Below are positions 35,192 through 45,700 of a stretch of 52,356 bases of DNA, one piece after another. The position numbers were made by a program, and so were the translations under genes. Under the pieces are notes generated by a model. That model saw nothing but the letters and a program-made list of their open reading frames with translations. It did not search any database and was not told where the DNA came from. Each line of letters begins with the position of its first letter. The stretch's first letter is position 1. Source of the stretch: Guillardia theta CCMP2712 (lineage: Eukaryota; Cryptophyceae; Pyrenomonadales; Geminigeraceae). Where the stretch lies: contig NW_005434519.1 of NCBI RefSeq assembly GCF_000315625.1, positions 1,280-53,635 on the forward strand, given 5' to 3'.

Positions 35192-35762
35192 TCAGAGTTG
35201 AGGATCAGAATGGAACGATACAGGGCCATCTTCATCACACTGGAGAAACCATTTGATCCAGTTCTCATCCAGTGGCACAGCATCATGATCGATGCTTCTT
35301 GGTTGCTCTGACGTATCGTTTCTTGACTCTGTGCTGGATCCCGTGCATGCATCGTCCATTTCATCGAGTAGAGACAAGTCGCCCACTTCATCGTCGAAGA
35401 GCTCTAAAGGCTCTGTTGCACCGTGATTGTTCTCCGCCAAGGGTCTAGTTGAGCTTCCTGCTCCAGCATCTGTGTTGTCATGCTCAACAAGGATTGGACT
35501 TCCTGCTGCAACTCTCGAGTTGGGCCATCTCTTCAAGCCGAGCCTCCGGCATGCAATCTTGAGACTTGTCAACGAGATTCCCTAATAACACGTCAGAATG
35601 ATCTCTTCGCTTTGTTCAATTGCTTACCAAAGTAGTCGCTGCATCCTCTTGTCGCATATTGTACAACGTTGAGATCATGTTCAGATCAAGCTTCACCGAT
35701 CGGGACTTCCTGAGCAGTCCATGTCTCGTTCTCGCCCTGATCACAACAACTGTTTCTGTCAT
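35192..35762 (-). CDS. Small RWP-RK domain transcription factor
   Basis: Exon 1 (35762..35628, 45 residues) and exon 2 (35581..35192) are separated by a 46-nt phase-0 GT-AG intron. The joined 174-residue protein has the RWP-RK core at about residues 24-62: a hydrophobic start, DAATTLGISLTSLKIACRRL, then GLKRWPNSR. This matches the DNA-binding fold of plant NLP/RKD and green-algal MID proteins, which control nitrogen responses and gamete or mating fate. The closing motif here is RWPNSR rather than RWPxRK. The rest is an acidic, Ser/Asp/Glu-rich tail ending near ENWIKWFLQCDEDG, a possible activation domain. No PB1 or GAF domain is present, so it is RKD-like in size. ATG 35762 is the only good start. 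Confidence 0.85.
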
Positions 35763-36994
35763 GGCTGAAGTGACAGATAGGATATCCGAGTGCAATGTGA
35801 CAGGTAGATGAAGATAGAGAGATCAAGTTATGCCCTCGGAGAGCGAAAGTATCTTGTTGAAGCTTTCTTGAAGCACTCTTTCACGCGACGTTTTGGTTTA
35901 CGAACCCAAGGCAGAAACGCGGTGTGCGTGAGTCTGACAAAGATCGAGATCTCCAAGAGAGGCTCTCGGTTTGATAACGGAGCTTTCGCGCGGCGAGATG
36001 CAAAGCGAGTAGAGCCAGTGAGACAGGAGCTGGCAAGGAGAGCTGACGATGGAGCAGGGAGACCAACGCTGTCTACAGAAGACAGCAGCGGCACTTTATC
36101 AGGAGTGATTCAGTGCATGGGTGGGGTGGGGGGTTTGAGGGGGAATTGGGTTGTAGGGTCCTTGCAAAATACTGGAAGTTGGGTGTATGGAAGGTTCTGA
36201 GGGGGGGTGAGGGTACTGTTCGCGAACTGGTGGGGTATATTTTTGCTAGGCAATCAGGGGTAGGTGGTAGGTATCCACTAATGCGATCGCCAGGTTATTC
36301 GTGTAGTAAAACCACATGTGAACAATTTTAATAACATTTATTGAATTCACAGGTGTATTTACTACACTGGTGTAGGGATTGCTGACATGGAAAAGATCCT
36401 TTCGGAGCTTCGAAGGCCATCGAAGACAAGCGATAAGAAGGTCGGTTGGTGAGGTTGATGAATCCGGTCATATCCAGTACCAAGAGCGTTGAAGAAGGGG
36501 TACATTCCCCCTGCCCCTACCCCTACTGATTTATGAGCGAATGAGAGGATGAACGTGGGTAGGGGTACTTATAACAGTAATAGATTAGAAAGACGTTTTT
36601 TAAATTTCGGTGAATGTTTCCGGAGTGTTATCATAGCCCCTAGAGACCCCCAAAAATGTAGTCGGAAGTACCGGTCGGCGTTTCGGCAAACGGAAATCTT
36701 TGTCACGGGTACATCAATGAAGCGAACTATGTTGTATGTCAGCACACACCTGAATGCGAGACCGTGACTCCTTTCGGGGGCCAATAATCTGCTCCTTGTA
36801 AGGCTGGGAGATTGTGAGATGCGAAATAGTGTCCTATCATTAGGAACGAAGGTGTTGAACATGTGGTGATCGTGTGTGATCACTGCTGTAAATAATGAAA
36901 TCATGTAATTTGGCACTTTTGTGGATGCAGTGAAACGGCGCAAGTACTTTTGCTGACACAAGGGGTAAGCAAGTCACATGAATTCACTGCATTT
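35763..36994. other. Intergenic, with a G-run tract
   Basis: No gene supported. At 36119..36158 there are six runs of three or more G within 40 nt, a potential G-quadruplex. A short possible exon (ATG at 36387 to a GT at about 36441) cannot be joined to anything. Confidence 0.4.
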
Positions 36995-37500
36995 GTACCT
37001 GGCCGCGGCTCCTATCGGGGCCCCATGCCAGTCATCGCAGCGGGGCAGCCCTGTCGACGCGTGATCGCCGGGTTGCTCCGACGGTCATTGTCACGCGTCC
37101 ACCTGCAATCCAATCCGCCCCTCAGTCAGGGCCCGGGCGTCAGCCACGCCAGCCTCAGCAGGCACGGCTCAGCAGGCACGGCCCTAGTAATGATAATTAT
37201 TATTAACAGCCGCCGCTCACCTCGATCCGTGTCAGCCTGTGACACCGCAGCAGCCCGGGCCCTGTACTACCGGCCGATGGTCACGCGGCTGACAGTACGG
37301 TGCCGGCGACTGAGGGGCCCGGCCGCTTCAGTGCGGCGGCGGGCGGCGGCCGCCCGGCGGCCGGCCCGGCCTGACGGTCCAACTCACAACGGCGCGTGGC
37401 AAGCGGCGCCGTGCCACGGTGCCACGGTCACCGGGTGCACCGTGCACCGGGCCCGCGGCAGTGCGCTTAAGTTCGCCGGGACTCTTGAGAGTCGATGGGA
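36995..37500. repeat. GC-rich dispersed island 3
   Basis: GC-rich block rich in GGCCCGGGC, GTCACGCG and CGGCGGGCGGCGGCC words, bordered sharply by AT-rich DNA. Same vocabulary as the islands near 6370, 13010, 47825 and 49840. Confidence 0.55.
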
Positions 37501-37547
37501 AACTTGAAAGGGAATTCGAGTCGAAGCTGAAGTTCGGAACTGTTTAA

Positions 37548-39889
37548 CTAACTGAAAGTTGAACGAAAACACCCAGAAAGTCTATCAGCAGAGAAGAACT
37601 CAATTGTCGGCCTGAACTTCCATGGCCAAGGGTGAGTCGCAAACATCTCAAAGATAAGAACTTTCAGGTCCTCCGCTTGACCATGATGGGCTTGCAGAAA
37701 GACCCCCTCATCGCTGATCGACACAAGGCTCGCTTGGTAAGGTTCTGTAAACGACTCGCAGGCATTCACAATCGCAACTCCAAGAACTTTCAGCATCTCA
37801 TTCGAAGCTATTTGAAGTACCTGTTGGAAACGGTCAGACACAAGGCTGGCACAGACCCGCTTTTGTTTTCCTGCTTGCATTTGGATGGAGCATGGTGCTT
37901 TTGCTTCTTGGTATCGACGAACTTGAAGTATCTACCGTTCCAGCTTCGAAACCCCTCTTCCATGATACACCGCAGGCCCTTTAGCTGCAGGTCCGACCGT
38001 GCCGCATGCAACAAGCCCGACAGCAAGCGATGTCATGAACGAGCTCACCAGAATGTGCAAACCAACCTTGTTGACCAGAGACGGGAATACAGATGAGAAC
38101 GAACTCAACACCGATTCAAACATTGCTAAAGGGACCATCAGGTTCTGCGCAATGATGTCCAGACTGTTTCCTCTCTTCAAGCCATCGACGATGATCTCGA
38201 CCTGCTTTGAGATCGGTATCTCGCCGCTGCAGTTGGGGAATCCAGACATGCTGATCCATTTTTTTGCAACAGCATCCCATACAGCCTCTCCCACCAGGCA
38301 CTCCGCAAAGATGGCGTCTTCAGAGACCAGGGCTATAGCCCATTCCATCAGATGACTGCAAACAAAGCAAGTGTGAGATGGATGGAGTTCTCTGGCTACT
38401 TCTTACGGTATAGTACAGCGGATCAAGACCATGTCCTGATCAGCGATGAAGACATCATGGAAATCAATAGAGATTTGTCGCGAACCTCCTTCAACGAGGA
38501 AGGATCGTATTGGAGGGATCACATGGAGTTGTGGTCGACATGTAGATAGAGTGCTCTTTGCGAACTCATTAATCTTGATATTAAGATGCACCTGCCATAT
38601 ATTCAGTGTCTTCCAGCAAAGGACATTGCACAAAGGAGACCCTGTAATCGCGCAAATCCTCTGTGTTACCGACTTCTTTGGTCCTACATTTCATCGCATT
38701 CTTCCAAATGGGATCTACAAATGTGTAGAGACTAGTCTGTACTTCTCGCAACTCAGCATGCATACGTTTCATCGAATCTGCATCCAACAACCCGATCGAT
38801 TGGCCAGGATGTTGTGCATTTCCTCCTTCAGCACGTACATGAGCATAATCTCTCTGCATCTCTGATCTCCAACTTAGCTCTTCATTCAACTCATTCTGTC
38901 TGGATCGCAGCAAAGTTGTGATATTCCGCAACGCCCTGAAGTCGATGCGAAGCCCCACATACTCCGCATGTGCAAGTGCATGGACGAGAACGGTATCTAA
39001 CTCCAGCATGCACTTCCTAGATTTATCATCCAGAACAGATTGACAATCACCACCTCCAAACAATGAGAGGTAAAGCCAGTGAATTTTCAGAGCGTTTGCA
39101 CATGCACACAAAGTTTTTGATGGAATCTTAGCTGCTTTCAGGTCCTTGAGTTCTGGCACAAGTTTGTCAAGACAAATATCGAGTTCGCTGCTCAGTCTCT
39201 GATACATCCTCTGCTTTGACATATCATGAAAGTTCGCCTGTACAGCACCAGCCACAAGGACAGATAAGTCCAACATTCTGCATGGCGGACCACATTCCAC
39301 ATTCAAATCAAGTAGAATCGGAAAGATTGTGGTTCCAGAGAAAGTAACTTTCTGGCAGTCGACCGTGAAGATCTTGGAGAGACACTCTTTGAAATTACCT
39401 ACATTGTTTGCTGGAAGATACCAAATGGTATCCATAGTACTTGAAAGAGCAAAACCGTCAATCTTAGGTAGATTTCTATCGTTTTCATGTAGGTTATTCG
39501 ATTCTTCTACATCTTCTTCGATGTCTGTATTCAAGCCATTGATATCAAGATACCAAAAAAAAAGATCTTGTTTCTCAGCATAGGCTATCATCCGTGCTGC
39601 ACCTCTTTCGCTCCGTACGACTGTAGAAAGTGAGTGAGCAACGTTCCACATGCAAGAATAGCAGCAACTCACCCTTGCAGATGGAGGTCTTGTTTCGCAA
39701 CTTGACCTGCATCACTTCAACATCCAAGGAGGAGGCAGCAAGCTTTTGTCTCTTGACTAATTGATCATTCCCCTTCCTGTTTGATCGCGCCACCTCTTGA
39801 AAGTCTTCGCTTTCTGGGCTTGGGGGGCACTTGGAAGCTCGACTACAACGATTGGCTGCTGTTTCCAGACTGCTAGCCCCGGTATCCAT
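37548..39889 (-). CDS. Family-A DNA polymerase-like protein (POLQ/POLN type), catalytic residues apparently lost
   Basis: Exons 39889..39673, 39620..38641, 38591..38407, 38355..38022 keep phase; the 3' part (about 37984..37548) needs an unresolved junction. There is no helicase domain. A degenerate 3'-5' exonuclease-like region precedes the polymerase thumb (LDTVLVHALAHAEYVGLRID at about residues 225-250) and the finger/palm region. By eye against polymerase theta, the motif A position aspartate is Thr (IRCTIPHLMEW), the O-helix keeps one Lys (SKQVEII) but loses the YG, and motif C reads LQAHHG where LQLHDE is expected. Normal family members make DNA during break repair or translesion synthesis. 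This one looks structural or inactive. The frame problem at the 3' end could mean a pseudogene. Confidence 0.6.
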
Positions 39890-39941
39890 CTGCGCATCAA
39901 GAAAGGATCATGGCGTCTCTGTCCTCAATCTCAGTTCCTTT

Positions 39942-40097
39942 CTTCATGTCTTATGTCTGTTAGTCTTCATGTCTTTTCACATGTGCTTTCGTTCTTCATG
40001 TCTTACGTCTGTAGGTCTTCATGTCTTTTCACACGTGCTTTCTTTCTTCATGTCTTATGCCTGTAGGTCTTCATGTATTTTCACACGTGTTTCCACT
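39942..40097. repeat. Three 52-bp tandem repeats
   Basis: Units begin at 39942, 39994 and 40046 with CTTCATGTCTTA, each with a few substitutions. Each unit contains the word CTTCATGT twice, suggesting an older half-period. The array lies between the divergent starts of the polymerase-like and cystatin-like genes. Confidence 0.9.
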
Positions 40098-40229
40098 CTC
40101 ATTGTTGCGCATTGTACCAAATCGTCGATCTCCCGCGCCATGTTGGCAACAACGGCATTCTAGGCGGGAAATTCGCAAGGACCCACTATCGCATACGACT
40201 CCACCATATTCAACGTGGGGTAGGGTGAT

Positions 40230-40264
40230 ATAGCCCCATAGGGCTTTGTATCATAGCCCCATAG
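40230..40264. promoter_or_regulatory. Duplicated 12-mer upstream of the cystatin-like gene
   Basis: ATAGCCCCATAG occurs at 40230..40241 and again at 40253..40264, ending 25 nt before the start codon at 40290. Two identical words this close to a start suggest a core promoter or leader element. No known factor is assigned. Confidence 0.3.
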
Positions 40265-40289
40265 CTTCGTTACCGCGTGTCTGCCGAAG

Positions 40290-41283
40290 ATGCGCATGGA
40301 CCGTCGGCACACTCTCGCTCTGCTCCTCTGCACGGCCTCGCTCCTAGTCCTCCTAGTCTCTCCTGCACTTGCGGCAAAACCTAAGAGGAAGAAGGTACAC
40401 AGCTCCTGACACTCCGTTCCTCTTCTCCTGGGCCATGTTTCGATGAGGGAATCTCCACTCTGAACCATGTTCCATGTCGCTTCCCCGAGCTATGCTTTAT
40501 GCCTTCCTTCTTGAGCAACTTGCCTCACTTCTCTTACTTAAGATTTGACTTGTTACAAACTCTTCCACTGCTCAGGTGTCTGTAGACGACGAGGAGGTCA
40601 TCAAAGCCCGCGACTTTGCTCTGGCAGAAATTATCAAGCTTTCTGACAGCTACAGGGATATGAAGATCAATAAAGTGATCAGTGCAGAGACTGCAAGATC
40701 GGTATGGGGCGAAAAGAAACGATTGCAGATTTTGACATGCTTCATGTTGAAGGCATTTGCTGACGGGACCAACTACTTCCTCAAGATGGAACTGGAATGC
40801 ACCAGTGTATGCGCGGCGCCGCTTTCACCAGCCTCCACGTGTCGCAGGTAGAGTGAGCATAACTCTGACAACGGTCGATGGGCTTGTGAAATGTTCTCGT
40901 CGTGCAGGGGACACTACAAAGGAGTGAACGAAATCATTGTGTTTGAAAAGGATGATGGGCATTACGATGTAGGGCTTCAATTTCGAATATCTGCTATGAG
41001 CGACTGTTTCCTGACTTCCTTACCTTTCCAATCAGGGGATCGCAATCGATGAATTTCCTCAGATGGACGGTGAATATCATCCTTGCACACCAAGCTACAA
41101 GGTGACGTTGTCATGAGCTGCTTTCTTGCTGACCATACTACAGGGCCCCGAAAAATGTAACCCGGCAGAGCATCGCACTCCGGAGCAGGTACTAAAAGCG
41201 AGATGTAGATGACGAAGCTGACTGGAGCAAAGGCCGCACTCTTCCTGGACGACGAGGACGACAAGGCTAAGGACGAGCTGTGA
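40290..41283 (+). CDS. ER-retained cystatin-like protein (signal peptide plus KDEL)
   Basis: Seven exons keep phase: 40290..40394, 40576..40701, 40753..40847, 40908..40968, 41036..41101, 41144..41188, 41233..41283, giving 182 residues. A signal peptide (LALLLCTASLLVLLVSPALA) is followed by a cystatin fold: DFALAEIIKLSDSYRDMKINK helix, then SAETA..ADGTNYFLKMELE strands, where cystatins carry QxVxG (here AFADG), then a Cys-containing second half (HYKGVNEIIVFEK, EYHPC). The C-terminus is acidic and ends exactly in KDEL, the ER retrieval signal. Cystatins inhibit papain-type cysteine proteases. Loss of the Gln and second Val of the inhibitory loop, together with ER retention, suggests a lumenal role other than classical secreted inhibition. 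It converges on the PDZ gene. Confidence 0.85.
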
Positions 41284-41532
41284 ATGAGGTGGAAAGGACT
41301 AGCAACTTCTCAAGTGAAACTTCACACGACCACTGAAAGCTCTCACCCTCTCCTCGGCGTCCTTGAAGCGGGCATATATCTCCGCGCTTTACTAAAACCT
41401 CAACCTAGAGACCTGCAGCGCTGTCTGCATACACATTGATAGCCAAGTGAACTTCATCGTTCAATTGCTCTCGGATCTCTCTCTGTTGCTTCCAGCTGCT
41501 CCTGCACGCAACTAGATGACACACGCTTCAAG

Positions 41533-42573
41533 TTAGTCCACTTCTATCTTCGGATAATCCTCCCGAACGACTATCACTCGCTCCAGGATCTCTTCGCCAA
41601 ACCATGTTGCCTTCTTCACCGCGACCTGCACTGACGTACCAGGCTGATCTGAGCCTTTCAGCAACCTCCCAATGTTGTCTTCCGTCGCATGCTCGTCATT
41701 GACAAACAGGATCTCGTCCTTGCATGCAAGTCTCGACCCGTCCGACATGGTGACGTCGGCGGGTCCTCCAGGGATCACGAAGTAAATGAATCTTCCCAGG
41801 AGGATCAAGCCCAGTGTGGACAAGGCAGTGGAGTCTTCTTCGAACACGATGTCGTCATGCAGCCTGTCCAAGTACTCTCTAGCATCCTTGCGGTAGTGAT
41901 ACTCACTGGGATTCAAGTCAGGCACCGAGCCGAAGACAGGCTGGAGGGTGTTGGGTTCGTACATCACTCCCTTGGGGTCCGAGCTCACGGTTCGCCCACC
42001 AGACGCTAGCAGCTGCGCTCCCCTCATCCTCTTCGCCTCGTTCGCACTTCGCCCATCTAGCAGCGGGATCCGCGTCTCCTGACGCTCCCCTGCCCTCTCG
42101 TACAGTGGCGTGTAGGCGGTGACCTCCACGAAGCCGGGGCCCAGCGTCCTCGACGCGCGCGAGATGGGAGGCTGATCCAGGTCCTTCTCGCAGTTGCAGA
42201 GCTGGAACACGTGGTTCGCTTCCCTCCTCCAGCCCTCCAGCCATTCGCGCAGCATGCAGGGGCAGCACGAGAGCACCAGGGAGCAGGAGGCGCCGCACGG
42301 AATCGGAAGGTAGCGGTGAATTTTTAGGGCGGGAATAAAATGTATTTGGAGGGGCGAGGACGGGGGGCTGCATGGAGCCTGTGCTTGGGCGTCAGGGGCA
42401 GGATGGAGGAGAGGGGTGAGGCGAAGAAGCGAGGACAACGTGCGGGCTGACTGCATCTTGAGCTGAGGGAGGAGCGTGTCAGAGGAGAGAGCCAAGGCAC
42501 CCTCGCATGGCTCGTTACCAGCATCGAACAGATCCCACATGAGCCAGCAGAGCGCTGAGAACCTGGAGGCCAT
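41533..42573 (-). CDS. PDZ-domain protein with N-terminal hydrophobic segment
   Basis: Single open frame of about 346 residues from ATG 42573; the frame continues to an in-frame TTG at 42618 that would lengthen a signal-anchor-like stretch. After a Pro-rich linker comes a Cys cluster (GASCSLVLSCCPCM ... LCNCEKD), perhaps metal-binding or palmitoylated. The C-terminal 90 residues form a PDZ domain: IPGGPADVTMSDGSRL, KDEILFVNDEHATEDNIGRLLKG, then TSVQVAVKKA. PDZ domains bind protein C-termini, so the protein is probably a scaffold or a membrane-tethered adaptor. An HtrA-type protease is unlikely because no serine protease domain is present. Introns inside the Pro-rich part cannot be excluded. 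Confidence 0.65.
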   Translation of the reverse strand: MASRFSALCWLMWDLFDAGNEPCEGALALSSDTLLPQLKMQSARTLSSLLRLTPLLHPAPDAQAQAPCSPPSSPLQIHFIPALKIHRYLPIPCGASCSLVLSCCPCMLREWLEGWRREANHVFQLCNCEKDLDQPPISRASRTLGPGFVEVTAYTPLYERAGERQETRIPLLDGRSANEAKRMRGAQLLASGGRTVSSDPKGVMYEPNTLQPVFGSVPDLNPSEYHYRKDAREYLDRLHDDIVFEEDSTALSTLGLILLGRFIYFVIPGGPADVTMSDGSRLACKDEILFVNDEHATEDNIGRLLKGSDQPGTSVQVAVKKATWFGEEILERVIVVREDYPKIEVD

Positions 42574-42703
42574 GAGAAGCAGCGAGACAGCAAGGATCGA
42601 ACGAACCGTGATGCCCAAGTTTCGTGATCATGCAGCGCCCATACGGTCCTTGACTTCTGGATGCTAGCGCGTAGATTCGCAAGGAGCTTGCAAAGCTGTT
42701 AAG

Positions 42704-45700
42704 TCATCGGGCAGGATGCAGGTAGTCTACCCGAGGAGTTGTCGCCAGCCTGTGGGCGATGTCGACGTAGTCGGCAACGTTCCTCGCCTGGAACAGACGG
42801 TGAGTCATGCGATCGACCTTGACATCCTCTACCACAAGCTCCTCGTATGAGGACCCTCGTAGGATGCTCGCTGGCAGTCAACATGTCACTCCCTCGAAGA
42901 CGACGCCATCCTCTTCACCAGCCACGCGCGATGCCATGGTGATGTTAGGGAGAGTTACCAAGGGGACTCCAGCCCACCTGCACAGCTATGAGCAGAGAAA
43001 GCGAGCGAGAGGGCATGACAAGATGTCCGCGGCAGTCCCATGAGAGTTGTACTGGAAGGTGTCGAGGCTCAGGTTGCATCTTGACTTCACCTGCTGCTAG
43101 TCAGATGGCATCGGCTGGTTGCTTGCTCTACCTGCAAGTGAACTTCAAACGATACATGTGTAGTGAATAACATGTCACGGCTGCAGTTTAAGCCAAACTC
43201 TTCAGCTTCTCTGGCGCCGTTGGTCAAGACGGTTCAGCAATGAGGAGTAGGGGTATGAGGAAGAGGAGGGAGAGAAGGAGGAGGAGGAGGAGAAAACAAA
43301 CTTGCAGAGGTTCTCAATGGCAGGCGCTGGATCCTTGAGGAGCCAAAGTCTTGTCTTGTTTGCTTCACCTGCAGTACAGTGAGTGTCAACAAAATCAATA
43401 CATGCCGGCAAGCTACTTCGAGTCACAGCCAGGATTTGCATCCACGTCCTCCAGTTGTGACGAGTGATCTGGTGAAAGAGATTCACCCCTGACATGTGCA
43501 CTTTTGCGGGCTGCACCTTGTAGAGAGAGTTGAAGCTGCAGAGCAGGAGCCTGTCTTGATGAATAATTTCGTGGATCTTGAATCAATCAGTTATTAGGGG
43601 CTTGTAAATCGTGCAAAAGTTCAATTTTACTTGTCCTTGTCCTAGAAGCCGATCTTCTCCTGGTTGTTCTTGTTCTTCTCTCTTCGGAGCCTTGCTGCCA
43701 GAGTTGTCTAGCACGTTCTTGTGATTAATTTTATGTCCCGATATGAAGAAGCTTCCTGCTCATCATCATAAGAGATAGATGTAGCTAGGAAGTAGACCAG
43801 GGATGTAGGCAAATCTTTCTGTGTACACAGATCGAAGTTCGGGAGGAGAAGCAGTGATATCGGTGACTGTCAAGTCAGTCACAATGTTGAAGATCCTCAC
43901 TGTGATAGCAAAATCTACCCAAAGTGAAGTAGTCCAGTCCTGTCGTTGACATGTAGCCCTGCCAACACATGAGACGTCTTTTCGCACATCATCGACCGTT
44001 GCTGCAACCTTGAACGCCAAGAGCAGAGGTGACGGTCGGAATGAAAACAAGCTTATCTGATTGCCTGCTCACGTTACTCGCGGCATGATGAGCAAGAGAC
44101 AACCTCGCGTGTAGCCCATCAGGTCAACAAGGACATGAATTCCATCAGCTGCAATGGAGGACGACGCCTGCAAGAGGGACAAGTCAACATGCTCGATGGC
44201 GACTGGAGAGACATCGACCTCTCTGCTGCTCTGGCTCGACAGCTCTACAGTCTTGAAGCATTCACCTATGATGCTCGAAGTCCACTGCTTGTCTCTGTCT
44301 GGAGCAGAGGGACGATGCAGAGGGTTGAGAGCATACTGCAGCTAAAAGTGAGCAGTGAAAAGATAGATGAAGCAGAACCAAGTAGGTCTCGACCCTCCTG
44401 CTTCGCAGCGCCTTCAAGATCACCTGCTCCTGTTTCAACCGTCTGCCACTCCTTGCAAGGGCAGGGTGGGAGAAGGGAAGGAAGGAGGAATGAGGTTATG
44501 CCTTGAGGTCCCTTCCCACGGGATGATCCCGGATATCAGCTGATACGAATCCAACGCGTAGGATGGTGGAAGGCGATGGAAGGAGCGACCAGTCGTTAGG
44601 AAAGGTGACGGTCAAGTTCTGATGACGAGCATGAGCTCGATGAATTTCTTTGACTTCCATAGCATCTGATTCAAATGAGTCGCTTCATGCTGATCGTTTC
44701 AAGTCTCACCCAGCGGAAGCAACAGAGAGTTGAAAGGTGATAGGGCAGGTTTCTCTCCATCGGCTATCTAGAGCATGGAGTCAGAATGGGGATACAAAAG
44801 TGAGCTCTGATCTCCACTTGCTCTCTGATGATGGCTCTCAGTGTGTCAAAATATTGTTCCACGACAGTCCACGAGCAAAGTTGTCCGCTGAGCATGAGCA
44901 ACTGTTCGCCCTTAGATGTTGTCTTGGTGGTCAAAACGACCTACCTTGGACATCGCATCTCCATTCCTCTGACTTTGCCCCTGAATTTGTCGTTAGAATC
45001 TGAATCGCGCGAGTCCACTTCACCATGAGGGTCAGATACGCCTGCTGTGCGCGTGCAAGAAACCTTTCATCCACGTCCATTGCGATTTTACCGAGCGCTG
45101 TATGAAAGCGCGAGGGGCAATGAGAAGAAAAGCACAACACACGTAGAGAGGAATTATGCTGGCAGTGCTGGCAGTGCTGGCAGTGCTGGCAGAAGCTAGC
45201 AGGGTGGGCAGAGCAGAAGGCAGGAAAGCAAGCAGGGGCAGGCAGGAGTATAGGAAAGCAGGCAGGCAGGAAGGCAGGCAGGCAGGCGGGAAGGCAGGCA
45301 GGAAGGAAGGAGTATAGGAAAGCAGGCAGGCAGGCAGGAAGGAAGGAAGGAAGGAAGGAAAGCAGGAAGGCAGGCAGGCAGGCAGGAAGGCAGGCAAGAA
45401 GGCAGGAAGGCAGGGGGCAGCTTCGTACCGGCAGCAAGATTAGAGCGGCTCAAAGGCTTCGACGGCTCCTTCATGGCAACGAATCTTTTGTAAGGGTGAG
45501 GAGTGTGGGAGGAGCGACGGGAAGTGACCTGAAGTGATTGAGAGACTCGAGCACATGCCCTGCACTCTGAGGTCACCAGCAGCATCCAACCTCTACCTGC
45601 TCACCTGTGCCATACAGAGCTGTCGCCATTCCCTGACCTTTGACATGACCAAGGAAGCAAGACAAACCGAAATCGTCTACCTCAACACATGGCGTGCAAT

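Noticed and set aside
44931-45585. Pro/Leu/Phe/Cys-rich minus-strand frames
   Set aside because: Translations of the tetranucleotide minisatellite, most likely intronic in the O-GlcNAc-transferase gene.
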